From CAWAYH01 sp963786195 (GTDB lineage Bacteria; Acidobacteriota; Vicinamibacteria; Vicinamibacterales; 2-12-FULL-66-21), in contig CAWAYH010000010.1 in the NCBI GenBank assembly GCA_963786195.1, forward strand, positions 310,001 through 374,000: DNA of 64,000 nucleotides, given 5' to 3'. Below, one piece after another: positions 1 to 8,093 of this stretch. The notes beneath the pieces are model-generated. The model was given only the letters and a program-made list of their open reading frames with translations, had not been told where the DNA came from and searched no databases. The position numbers and the translations under genes are program-made. Every line of letters starts with the position of its first letter. Position 1 is the first letter of the stretch.

Positions 1-618
1 AATAGAACGGCGCCGCCGCCCGGCGTCGTTGACGTTGCGCAGGACGATCGTCATGTCGCAGACGTAATCCTCCACACCGAGCGTCGTCAGGGGGCCGTGG
101 TCGCCCGGGGATTCCGCGATGATGACGGCGGTCAGGTTCAGGCGTCGCAGGCCGTAGACCAGCTGGAAGAAGTGGTTGCGCAACGCGTCCGCATGAGGAC
201 GAGTGCTGAAGAGGGCCGTCGCGGAATCGAGCACGAGCGCACGGGCGCCCGTCTGGCGGACCAGCGCCTCGAGGCGGTGCGACAGCCCGAGGATGTCGTA
301 CTCGCCGGACACGAATGTCGGTCCCTCCAGCGATTGCGCGAGATCGACAACGTGCAGCGTGCCCGAGGCGGCCAGCTGCGAGATGCGGAGGCCGAGCGCG
401 TCGCCGCTGTCTTTCAGATCGTCGGGTGCTTCTTCCGTAGCAAGGAAGATCGTCTGCACGCCTTGAGCGGCGAGATGCGCCGCGATCTGGAGCGACATCA
501 CGGTCTTGCCCGTGCCGCTCCGGCCCGCAATCAGCGTCGAGCGGCCTTCAGGGATCCCCCCCATCGCGAGCACATCGAGACCGCGGACACCCGTGCGAAG
601 CTTCGCGAGGGCGCTCAT
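1..618 (-). CDS. kaiC: KaiC-family ATPase, N-terminal part (runs off left edge)
   Basis: RecA/DnaB-fold ATPase of the KaiC family, the central autokinase/ATPase of the cyanobacterial clock and of simpler timing or stress systems in other bacteria. The 206 visible residues cover the CI domain. They contain a Walker A GRSGTGKT at about residues 32-39, the paired catalytic glutamates in ATEEAPDD (E62/E63), a Walker B strand ending LVLDSAT, and the late CI signature GVEDYVCDMTIVLRNV followed by an Arg-rich turn. The start is ATG at 618-616. It overlaps the stop of the upstream receiver-KaiB gene as ATGA, so the two are probably translationally coupled. The CII half lies outside the window, so I cannot tell whether this is a double-domain KaiC or whether its CII phosphosites are conserved. 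The reading frame is intact. Confidence 0.93.
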   Translation of the reverse strand, partial: MSALAKLRTGVRGLDVLAMGGIPEGRSTLIAGRSGTGKTVMSLQIAAHLAAQGVQTIFLATEEAPDDLKDSGDALGLRISQLAASGTLHVVDLAQSLEGPTFVSGEYDILGLSHRLEALVRQTGARALVLDSATALFSTRPHADALRNHFFQLVYGLRRLNLTAVIIAESPGDHGPLTTLGVEDYVCDMTIVLRNVNDAGRRRRSI

Positions 619-1406
619 CGTCTCGGGCGGGCTCCGCAGACGCCGAGCAGGTCATCGACGATCCCGGCGTTGCGGAGATCGCCCAGCACCCAGATACGGG
701 GCTCTGGCGACCGCTTGACGAGCGTCGGCGTGAAGGCAATGCGATCCTGTTCGCCCGACGGCGGGTCTGCCATCAGATCGCAGATCGTGACGCTGACCTG
801 AGACGGGTCGTACCGATCGAGAATCCGTTCGAGATTGCGTTGTGCCTGGAACGAAGCTGGCGACGCAGAGCTGATGTAGAGCACGAGCTCGATGCGTCGC
901 GTGTGCAGCCCGCTGATGACGTCAGTTGAAATCACGGGTTGCTCCATCGGCGAGAGAGTGTTGCGGACGTGAGCCAGAAACGCGTCGAGATCGAGCGGCT
1001 TGCCAAGCACCGCGACGTTTCCGAACTGGTCCAGGTCCGGATGGGCGGTGACGATCAGCGCGGCGGCTCCGTTCATAAGCCCGCGGCGGGTGGCCTCTTG
1101 GAGCATCCACGCGCCCGTCCCTCCGGGCATGGCATGGTCGGTGATGATGAGGTTGTAGCGCGTCTGCCGCAGCCGTCTCAGTCCGTCGTGCGCGTCAGCC
1201 GCCTCATCCACATGATGGCCCTCGATCGCGAGAGCCGTGGCGAGCATCCGGCGGACGTCCTCGTGATCGTCAACGACGAGGACGCGCGCCGGACCGGCAA
1301 GATTCCCGACAGGCGCGTTGGGGAGCGGACGCGCGCTGCGGCGGGCGGCACGTTTGGGAGTGCTCTGAGATCTCGCGCGTGGCGCGCCGTTGGCGTCGAC
1401 ATTCAT
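615..1406 (-). CDS. Response-regulator receiver domain fused to KaiB
   Basis: A 263-residue two-domain protein. Residues about 1-38 form a basic, low-complexity leader. Residues 40-152 are a CheY-like receiver with the acidic pair D46/D47 (VLVVDDHED), phosphoacceptor D90 (LIITDHAMP), T120 (LIVTAH) and K136 (VLGKP). Residues 170-258 are a KaiB domain: ELVLYISSASP opens the thioredoxin-like beta strand, and FTPTLVKRSPEP followed by WVLGDL matches the conserved KaiB core. KaiB is normally a stand-alone protein of about 100 residues that binds the KaiC CI ring after a fold switch. Here it is covalently joined to a phosphorylatable input domain and overlaps the kaiC start by 4 nt. The fusion is seen directly. 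That phosphorylation controls KaiB-KaiC binding is inference. Confidence 0.92.
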   Translation of the reverse strand: MNVDANGAPRARSQSTPKRAARRSARPLPNAPVGNLAGPARVLVVDDHEDVRRMLATALAIEGHHVDEAADAHDGLRRLRQTRYNLIITDHAMPGGTGAWMLQEATRRGLMNGAAALIVTAHPDLDQFGNVAVLGKPLDLDAFLAHVRNTLSPMEQPVISTDVISGLHTRRIELVLYISSASPASFQAQRNLERILDRYDPSQVSVTICDLMADPPSGEQDRIAFTPTLVKRSPEPRIWVLGDLRNAGIVDDLLGVCGARPRR

Positions 1407-1567
1407 TGAGTCGCTCAGCCTTCAGCCCGATATCGCAGGCGATACGCCGGCTGAAGACACCCCGATTCGGCCTGTGAGAGAGCAAAGTCCTTGCCGCACT
1501 GGCCTCGAATAGGCCCGGCGGGTCGTGATGTGCAGAAGTGTGAAGGAACCGTCGAGTCGGCGACCGA

Positions 1568-2308
1568 TCAGCGCACGTGCCGGCCGCCGTCCACGCGGAT
1601 GGTCTCGCCGGTCACGAAACCGGATTCAAGGAGGAACCTGACAGCAGCGGCGATTTCGAGTTCACCGCCCCAGCGGCCCAGCGGCGTCGCCGCTTCGACG
1701 CTCTTGCTTTCTTCGTCAGCGGTGCCTTCGGGCGCGAGGATTGGCCCGGGCGCGATGGCGTTGACGAGGATCTGATCGCCCGCCAGCTCCAGCGCGAGCG
1801 CTTCGGTCAGCCCGATGACGCCTCGCTTCGCGACGTAGTACGGCAGGTAGCTCTTGTAGCGCGGACGACCGCTCGCGGAGATCCAGTCGCTGAAATTGAT
1901 GATGCGGCCGCCGCCGGCCGCACGCATGTGCGGCACCGCGGCGCGCGCGCAGAGAAACGCCGCTCGCAGATCGACGTTGACGACGGCGTCCCACTGCGCT
2001 TCGTCAATTGCGTCGAACGGCACCGCGCGGTAGACCGACGCCATGTTGATCAGAACGTCGAGACGACCGAGCGCGGCGGCCGCCTCGTTGACGAGCATCG
2101 CGCAGGCCTCGCCGCGCGAGAGATCCGCCTGAAACAGAAACGCACGCCGGCCCGCAGCGCGGACGGCTTGCGCAACCTGCTCGGCTTCCTCCCGCGAACG
2201 ATTGAACGAGAGCGCGACGTCCATCCCGCGGCGCGCGAGCTCCTCGGCGACGACGGCGCCGATTCGCTTCCCGCCCGTGATGAGGACGGTCTTGTCGCTC
2301 AGTTCCAT
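1568..2308 (-). CDS. Short-chain dehydrogenase/reductase, pteridine-reductase-like
   Basis: Classical-length (246 aa) NAD(P)-dependent SDR. The cofactor motif is TGGKRIG near residue 11, not the usual TGxxxGIG. The NNAG element is replaced by NMASVY near residue 87. Catalytic Ser and YxxxK are present (NFSDWIS, then YYVAKRGVIG), and the protein ends in the usual GETIRVDGG. The KRIG loop with an NxAS element resembles FolM/pteridine reductases more than fatty-acid-type SDRs, so reduction of a pterin or similar carbonyl substrate is plausible; the substrate is not proven. The start codon follows directly on the stop of the secreted-protein gene upstream, with no gap, suggesting one transcript. 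The frame is intact. Confidence 0.85.
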   Translation of the reverse strand: MELSDKTVLITGGKRIGAVVAEELARRGMDVALSFNRSREEAEQVAQAVRAAGRRAFLFQADLSRGEACAMLVNEAAAALGRLDVLINMASVYRAVPFDAIDEAQWDAVVNVDLRAAFLCARAAVPHMRAAGGGRIINFSDWISASGRPRYKSYLPYYVAKRGVIGLTEALALELAGDQILVNAIAPGPILAPEGTADEESKSVEAATPLGRWGGELEIAAAVRFLLESGFVTGETIRVDGGRHVR

Positions 2309-2966
2309 TTACGCTTCGATTCGACCAATCAGCACGACACCAAAGCGCAGCGTCCCTGCGGCCTTTCCGTCGCGCGTGACCGGGACCTCCATCACGACGG
2401 CATCGTGACCCAGGTCGGTCTTGTGCAGCTGCAGCGGGGATTCCTTCGCGACCGGTGGATCGATGCTCCACACGCCGGGATGCGATCCGCCGATCGATCT
2501 GTTTGGACAGCTCGATCGTCCCGTCATGACCGCGCGGAGCCGGGTCCGTGTCGACCGCCGCCGGACTGAGCAGCAGGAAATGACGGAACGGTGAAACGCC
2601 GAGATGGTCGCCGTTCTCCGGCTGGAGGCCGTAACGCAGCGTGTAGACCCCCGGCTTGATCACGCGGCCGCGGATGTCACGGAATTCGGCAGGGACGTTG
2701 ACCGCGCCCACCAGCGACCCTTCTTCGACATCCTCCCACGAGAGCGTCGCCGACGATCCCTTCATTGGCAATCCGCTCACCCACCAGAAGTCGAGCGAGA
2801 CGGGGGACTGCTTGCCCACCACCACGCGAACGCCGCCCTTGGCGAGCTTCTCGACAATCGACGCGTTGAAGGCCGATGGAGGCGGCGACTGCTGTGCGGT
2901 AGCGGTCAGGCCGGGCGTCTGGCTGGAAACGTGCCACAGGAGAAGTGCGAGCGCGAGTCGTGTCAT
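2309..2966 (-). CDS. Secreted conserved hypothetical protein (frameshifted)
   Basis: Residues 1-25 look like a cleavable signal peptide (MTRLALALLLWHVSSQ, then a TATAQQ region). The rest is a single domain with the segment VYTLRYGLQPENGDHLGV, which I recall from unnamed secreted proteins of Acidobacteria but cannot assign to a function. The frame breaks near 2490: the N-terminal two thirds read in one frame up to a HDGTIELSKQ segment, and the C-terminal third (GVWSIDPPVAKESPL to LIGRIEA) reads in another and stops at 2309, directly before the SDR start. One missing or extra base explains this. The product is about 220 aa and is expected in the periplasm or outside the cell. Confidence 0.6.
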
Positions 2967-2984
2967 GCGAGGTCGAGTGCAGAG

Positions 2985-3011
2985 AAAAAGGCGCCGGGAA
3001 TTGCCGGCGCC
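2985..3011 (-). terminator. Rho-independent terminator of the DUF1326 gene
   Basis: A perfect 8-bp GC stem (GGCGCCGG / CCGGCGCC, 2990-2997 with 3004-3011) closes a 6-nt loop. On the minus strand it is followed by a run of five T (2985-2989). It lies about 90 nt downstream of the minus-strand stop at 3100, as expected for an intrinsic terminator. Confidence 0.75.
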
Positions 3012-3020
3012 TCGACTGAT

Positions 3021-3082
3021 CCGTGTTGTCCGTGTTGTCCGTGTTGTCCGCGGCTCGTGTTGTCCGCGGTTGTTGGCCGCGG
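3021..3082. repeat. Tandem 9-bp repeat (GTGTTGTCC)
   Basis: Three adjacent copies of GTGTTGTCC begin at 3023. A degenerate fourth copy follows at about 3057, after a CGCGG interruption. The same unit in reverse orientation occurs at 59331-59419. It is non-coding and lies between the terminator and the DUF1326 stop codon. Confidence 0.8.
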
Positions 3083-3099
3083 TCGTCAGCCCGCGGATG

Positions 3100-3768
3100 C
3101 TATGGGCGGTAGGAGAAGGTACCGACGTACGACGACTTGCGGTCGAACTGCCGCCACTGCATGCCCAGGTCCTTCCCCGACCATTCCTGCGAGCGGGTCA
3201 GACCCGTCGCGTAGGCGTCCGTGCGGGACAGCGGATCGAACCACTTCATCGCGCCGCAGGACATCGGGTGCTCGAACTTCGTCGTGACGTCAAGCGAAGC
3301 GGCGCCAGCCGACACCCGAATGCCGTCGTCGTCCTTCGTGAACGTGATGGGCACGCTCCTGGTCGCGATGACGTCCGTGACCGCCGCAGGCGCGAGCGCC
3401 CGCGCCATGTCGACGAGCGCCTTCTGCTGCGCGGCTGTCGCGCGGCTGTCGGTCATGACGACCGACTTGATCGACGTCGGCGCCGGCGCGCCGTACTCAT
3501 GGAAGCTCAGGTGCTTGTCGGCGGCGATGACCGCGACGACGGACAATCCGTCCAGCGCGACACCGTTGAGGCTGCCGCGGGAGACGTGCCAGGCCATGAT
3601 GGCTTCCTTGCCTGACGTCTCGCCTTCGCTGCCAAGAATGCAGGGGCCTGTAAACACTTCAGCGGTGCGGGTTTCGACGTAGTCGCCGGTCAGGACCGGG
3701 TCGCTGGCCCGAATGCCGACGCCCGAGCTGAGCACGACGGTCGCGAGAACGGCGAAAGCCTTTTTCAT
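3100..3768 (-). CDS. DUF1326 family secreted protein
   Basis: The protein has 222 aa from the ATG at 3768, chosen because AAGAGG lies 8 nt upstream and because the coding then begins with a signal peptide (MKKAFAVLATVVLSSGVGIRA). A longer reading upstream lacks these features. The mature part has DUF1326 hallmarks: GDYVETRTAEVFTGPC near the N-terminus, KEAIMAWHVSRGS, a LDGLSVVAVIAA strand, and a conserved late Cys in HPMSCGAMKW. The biochemical role of DUF1326 is not established. The two Cys residues at fixed places suggest metal binding or a disulfide. The gene has its own terminator at 2985-3011. Confidence 0.8.
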   Translation of the reverse strand: MKKAFAVLATVVLSSGVGIRASDPVLTGDYVETRTAEVFTGPCILGSEGETSGKEAIMAWHVSRGSLNGVALDGLSVVAVIAADKHLSFHEYGAPAPTSIKSVVMTDSRATAAQQKALVDMARALAPAAVTDVIATRSVPITFTKDDDGIRVSAGAASLDVTTKFEHPMSCGAMKWFDPLSRTDAYATGLTRSQEWSGKDLGMQWRQFDRKSSYVGTFSYRP

Positions 3769-3775
3769 GACGTAA

Positions 3776-3893
3776 ACCTCTTGTTCCTGATTATAACCGG
3801 CTCTGGGCTGTCGGCTCTCGGCTCTAGGGGCTCTAGGGGTCTTTCGGAGCTCAAGAACTCGCCAGAGCCTGGAGCCGAGAGCCCGGAGCCTGT
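3776..3893. repeat. Imperfect inverted repeat of GGCTCT/AGAGCC units
   Basis: This intergenic stretch carries an arm of repeated GGCTCT-type hexamers at about 3799-3835 and a matching arm of AGAGCC units at about 3863-3890. Together they could fold into a long imperfect hairpin. A related tract lies at 4137-4199. It lies between two minus-strand genes and may act as a transcription attenuator or be a neutral satellite. Confidence 0.6.
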
Positions 3894-4121
3894 TCAGTGC
3901 TCGCAGCAGTGCCGGCCGTGCACGCAATCTCGAGCATTGACCGGGTGCCCGTCCGGCCCGAAGGCCTTCTGCGTGCACTCACACCAGAATGACGACGCGC
4001 CCAGGGCCTCGTCGTAGTCGTTCTCGACGGTGCTCCCGACCAGCACGTACATCCCTTTGTGGCGCAGGTTGGCGCAGTGGTTCGGTGTCAGATAGCGCGA
4101 CGACAGTGGCGGATGGTCCAT
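3894..4121 (-). CDS. Small Cys-rich protein of unknown function
   Basis: A 75-residue soluble protein. It has a CANLRHKGMYV segment, a mid-protein CECTQKAFGPDGHP and a Cys/His-rich tail (DCVHGRHCCEH), which together could bind zinc, copper or iron. The FWC-x-C and HCCEH spacing with a flexible GPDG turn resembles small unnamed proteins I have seen in Acidobacteria. No signal peptide is apparent. It is co-directional with the DUF1326 gene, separated by the GGCTCT inverted repeat. Confidence 0.6.
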   Translation of the reverse strand: MDHPPLSSRYLTPNHCANLRHKGMYVLVGSTVENDYDEALGASSFWCECTQKAFGPDGHPVNARDCVHGRHCCEH

Positions 4122-4136
4122 GTGCTGATCCTTGTC

Positions 4137-4199
4137 TGGGTCTGGCTTTAGGCTCTGGACTTTAGGCTCTAGAACCTAGAGCCCAGAGCCCAGAGCCTT
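4137..4199. repeat. Imperfect palindrome of GGCTCT/AGAGCC units
   Basis: The tract reads as GGCTCT-type units, an AGAACCTAGAG centre, and AGAGCC-type units, and can fold back on itself. It lies directly 3' of the stop of the FAD subunit gene on the minus strand, so it could serve as that operon's terminator, although no T-run is present. Confidence 0.5.
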
Positions 4200-4204
4200 C
4201 AGCC

Positions 4205-5191
4205 CTACACAGTCTTCATGCCCGCAGCTTTCATGATGGCTCGCTTGACCGCGGTTCGGGCGATCTGCACCTTGTAGGCGTTTCCGCTCATCGGCTTCGC
4301 GCCGGTGACGGCCGCGTCGGCGGCAGCCATGGCCGCTCTCTTCGGTCAGCGGCTTCCCGGCCAGCGCGGCCTCCGCGGCCGCGGATCGCCACGGAATCGG
4401 GGCGACCGCGCCCATCACGACGCGCGCCGACTGATCGTCTGACCGCTCATCGTCAGCGCCACCGAGGCGACGGCCAGCGGCCAGTCGTGCGACTGCTTGA
4501 AACGCACCTCGTAGGTCGCGCTGCGCGTCCGCCGCAGGCGGCGGCAGCATGACGTGCGTCAGCAGCTCGTTCGGCGCGAGCACCGTTTCGCCGAACAGAT
4601 TCTTGTCCGGCATCGACGAAGTAGTCGCCCGCGGCCACCTCGCGCTCGCCGGCCGGCCCGACGACGCGGAACCGCGCGTCCAGAGCAATCGCAGGCACCG
4701 CGAGGCTCGAGGGATGGATGATGTGGCACGGGCCGTTGCCGAAGATGGCGTGGTACTGGTTCTCGCCGTCGACCGCGAAGCACCGCGAGCCGCCCTTCTT
4801 CAGGCAGTCGAATTCCTCGTTGCGGAAGTACCAGCAGCGCGGACGCTGGTTCAGGTTGCCGCCCACCGTGCCGGCGTTCCGAATCTGCGGCGTGCCGACT
4901 TCCTCCGCCGCCTGCGACGAGCGCCGGATACATCTTCGCGACGTCGGCGTTGGCGGCGAGCTCGGCGAGCGTCACCGCCGCGCCGATGCGGAGGCCGCCA
5001 GCCGGCGTCCGCCGGATCGTGCGATCGAGGTTCTTGACGTTGACGAGCCGGTCCGGCTGCGCGACGTAGTCCTTCATCAGCGCGAGCAGGTCCATCCCGC
5101 CGGCCAGCGGCAGGAACTTGCCCCGCTCGGTGCCCAGCGCAGCGATCGCTTCCTTCTCGTTCGCGGCGTTGACGTAGGCAAATGCCTTCAC
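4205..5191 (-). CDS. paoB: Molybdenum aldehyde oxidoreductase FAD subunit (PaoB/YagS-like), several frameshifts
   Basis: FAD-binding medium subunit of a xanthine dehydrogenase-family enzyme, which passes electrons from the Fe-S clusters to the acceptor. The start is GTG at 5191 with GGAGG 8 nt upstream. The reading begins KAFAYVNAANEKEAIAALG, then FLPLAGGMDLLALMK (the FAD-binding GG loop). After a frame change it gives GGNLNQRPRCWYFRN and a Cys-rich 4Fe-4S type insert (CLKKGGSRCFA, GPCHIIHPS), typical of YagS. The C-terminal RAIMKAAGMKTV stops at 4205. At least three frame changes occur between 4500 and 4900, but the total span (987 nt) fits the family. Third gene of the operon, 80 nt after the Mo subunit. 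Confidence 0.85.
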
Positions 5192-5271
5192 AGAATCCTC
5201 CGAGCTTCGTCGGCGTTTCTGAGCGCGTCTTGGCGAGCACCTGCACTCTGAACCGTGCACCCTGCACCGTT

Positions 5272-7435
5272 CTATGTTCCCCCGGCGCGTTCCTTCTGAA
5301 TCGCCGTGAGTACCGCTTCCGGCGTGAGGGGCAGCGTGCGGACGCGCACGCCGATGGCGTTCGCGATCGCGTTGCCGACGGCGGCCGCGGTCGAGATCAC
5401 CGGCGGCTCGCCGAGGCCGATCACACCGCGATCCGGCTGATCGACGATCGTGACGTCGATCTCGGGCACGTCGGACATGCCCGGCAGCAGGTACCACTCC
5501 ATGTTCGGGTTCACCATCTGCGCGGTGTTGCGATCGAGGATGCGGTTCTCGAAGAGCGCGAACCCGAGGCCCATGATGATGCCGCCGATAGCACTGGCTC
5601 TCGGCGGTCAGCTTGTCGACGATCATCCCGCAGTCCTGCACGCAGACGATCCGCTTCACGCGCGTGACGCCGGTCTCGATGTCGACTTCGACGTCGGCGA
5701 ACTGCACGCCGCTCGTTCCGGTCGACCGAGGCCTGGCCTGCCACTCGCCCGGCGCGCTGATCGGCTCGGTCCCGAGCAGCTTGCACGCTTCCGCCCACGT
5801 CATGCCCTTTGGACGGATCGCCTTTCGGACTGAATGCGTCCGTCGCTCGCCACGAGCGCCGTCGGCTCGACGCTCAGCGTCGGCGCCACCTTGGCGAAGA
5901 GCTGCGTCGCGGCGCGTTCTCAGCGGCGACGCGAACCGTCGACGTCACCGAGGCGACGGTGACGCTGCCGCCGCTGCCCGGCGCGAACGGATAGTTCGTG
6001 TCGCCGATCGCCGCTTGCACCGACTCGAGCGGCAGCCCCATCGTTTCGGCCGTGACCATCGCGACCAGCGTGCGCGTGCCGGTGCCGATGTCCTGCGTGC
6101 CGATCCGCATGACGACGCCGCCGTCAGGCTGAATCTCGCACGAGGCGCGCGTGGCGGTTGCTGCCGCTGCCGGCCCAGCGGTTCGCCGCGCAGCCCATGC
6201 CGCGCTTGATCGGGCCCGACGCGGGATCGCCCGTCGGATGCCGCTTGCTCCAGCCGATCTTCTCGGCGCCCATCTGGAAGTACCTGCGCCCACTGCGCGC
6301 TCTGGCGCCTCGGGCGGCAGGTTGCGCAGGCGGAGCTCGAGCGGATCGAGCCGCAGCCGATCGGCGAGCTCGTCCATCACGATCTCGGTGATGAAGCAGG
6401 ACTGCGGATGTCCCGGCGCGCGGAACGCGCGCTGCGGGCCCGGCGTTGATGTACACGTCCGTGTGCCGCTGTCGCCGGTCCCGGGAACACGTAGACGTGG
6501 TAGGGGACCGGGAAGTTGGCGCCCTGCCCGGCGCCGCCGGTGCCCCACGTCTCGGCGTCGACACGCCGTCAGCTTGCCCTGCGCGTCGACGCCGGCGCGG
6601 ACCTTCGCGAAAGCCGACGGCCGGTTGCCGGTCACGAGGTGCTCTTCCTTGCGGTCGAGCATCAGCTTCACCGGCGCGTCCGCGGCCTTGGCCAGGCGCG
6701 CGCAGATCACGACCTGACACGTCGCCGCCCAGCTTGCTGCCGAAGCCACCACCCATGTAGTCGGTGATGACGCGCACGTTCGCCTGCGGAATGCTCAGCG
6801 CCTTGGCGATGCCGTCGCGCGTGCGCGTGGACGGCCTGCGTCGACACCCATGCGGTCAGCTTGTCGCCCTCCCACTCGCAGATGCCGCCGTGCGTCTCGA
6901 GGCTCGTGTGCGTCTGCACCTGGGTTGAGTAGACGCCCTCGACGACGTGAGCGGCGGCTTTGAGCGCGGCGTCGACGTCGCCCTCCTGCTGGACCGCGGG
7001 CTGCGTGACGTTGCCCTTCGCGAACACCAGCGGGGCCTCGGCGTTCATCGCCTGCTCGATGGTCGCGAGGTGCGGCAGCACCTCGTAGTCGACCTTGATC
7101 AGCCGGATCGCGTCCGCCGCGATCTCTTCGGTGGTCGCCGCGACGGCGGCCACTTCTTCACCCTGGTACATCACCTTCGATGTCGTCGGGATTCGCGGGA
7201 TCCTTCAGCGCCGAGCGCCGCCTTGACGCCTGGCAGCTTCTGGGCCGCGGAGAGATCGATCGCCTTCACGCGCGCGTGCGGGTGCGGCGAGTCGAGCAGA
7301 CGGCCGTACAGCATGCCCGGGCGGATGATGTCGTAGGTGTACTTCGCGGCGCCTCGCGCCTTCTCCGGCCCGTCGAGGCGCTTGATCGACTTGCCGATCG
7401 AACTTGCGTTCGTTGGCGGGAGGCCAGCTAGCCAC
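5272..7435 (-). CDS. paoC: Molybdenum aldehyde oxidoreductase, molybdopterin-binding subunit (PaoC/YagR-like), multiple frameshifts
   Basis: Large catalytic subunit of the xanthine oxidase family that binds the molybdenum cofactor. A GTG start at 7435 gives MASWPPANERK; after one indel the frame continues GKSIKRLDGPEKARG and KYTYDIIRPGMLYGR, the canonical entry into the first aldehyde-oxidase domain. Later pieces read VMYQGEEVAAVAATTEE, HTSLETHGGICEWEG, RVITDYMGGGFGSK (Moco-binding GGGFG loop), GHPQSCFITEIVMDEL and, at the end, GVIGLGEPPVISTAAAVGNA with the catalytic Glu in GEP. At least six frame changes are spread over 5580-7400. All expected blocks are present in order, so sequencing indels are the likely cause. 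The substrate is not determinable; aldehydes are likely by analogy with PaoABC. Confidence 0.87.
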
Positions 7436-7438
7436 GTT

Positions 7439-8055
7439 TCACCCCCGAACTGGCTTCGGATCCAACACGGCCTCGAGCACGCGCACGTAGGTGCCGCATC
7501 GGCAGATGTTGCCGTCGAGCGCCTTGCGCGCCTGCTCCCGGGTCGGCTTCGGGTTCTTCTCGAGCAGCGCGACCGCGGACATGACGAATCCCGGCGTGCA
7601 GAAGCCGCACATCAGCCCGTCGTGGTCGCAGAACGCCTGCTGCACGGGGTGGAGCACGGTGCCCTGCGTGAAGCTCTCGACCGTGCGAATCGGTCTTGCC
7701 CTGGGCTTCGATGGCGAGCGTCGAGCACGCGTAGATCGTCTTGCCGTCCATGATCATCGTGCAGGCGCCGCACGCGCCGCGATCGCAGACGCGCTTGACG
7801 CCGGTGATGTCGAGGCGCGTGCGCAGCGCGTCGAGGAGCGTCACGCGCGGCTCGACCTCGAGCTTGTGAACGCGGCCGTTGATATTGAGCTGGATCGGCA
7901 CCGGGCCGGGCCCGACGGCGTTGACCGCCTGACCCTCGAGCCACTGCCGGCGGCCCGAGCACGCCGGCCGCCACACCGCCGGCGCCGACGGTCTTGAGAA
8001 AGGTACGCCGGCTGAACCCCGGGTCGCTCTTCTTCTTCGAAGTCTTCGAAGCCAT
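7439..8055 (-). CDS. paoA: Molybdenum aldehyde oxidoreductase [2Fe-2S] subunit with Tat signal (PaoA/YagT-like), frameshifted
   Basis: Small electron-transfer subunit carrying two [2Fe-2S] clusters. The N-terminus has a twin-arginine signal (FSRRTFLKTVGAGG) after a Lys-rich start, which would export the folded heterotrimer to the periplasm as in E. coli PaoABC. The plant-type ferredoxin cluster is read in one frame (RVCDRGACGACTMIMDGK, then YACSTLA). The second, CO-dehydrogenase-type cluster is read in another (MCGFCTPGF, then GNICRCGTYVRVLEA). Frame changes lie near 7955 and 7690. The stop at 7441-7439 sits 4 nt before the GTG of the Mo subunit. First gene of the three-gene operon. No PaoD-type maturation chaperone is present nearby. 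Confidence 0.88.
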
Positions 8056-8093
8056 GTGTCGCGCCTCGCGGGAAATTGGGAGGATAGATTACA

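Noticed and set aside
4205..8055. Treating the Pao operon, parA/parB, rsmG and others as pseudogenes
   Set aside because: The frame breaks preserve domain order and motifs and hit essential genes too, so sequencing indels are a simpler explanation.
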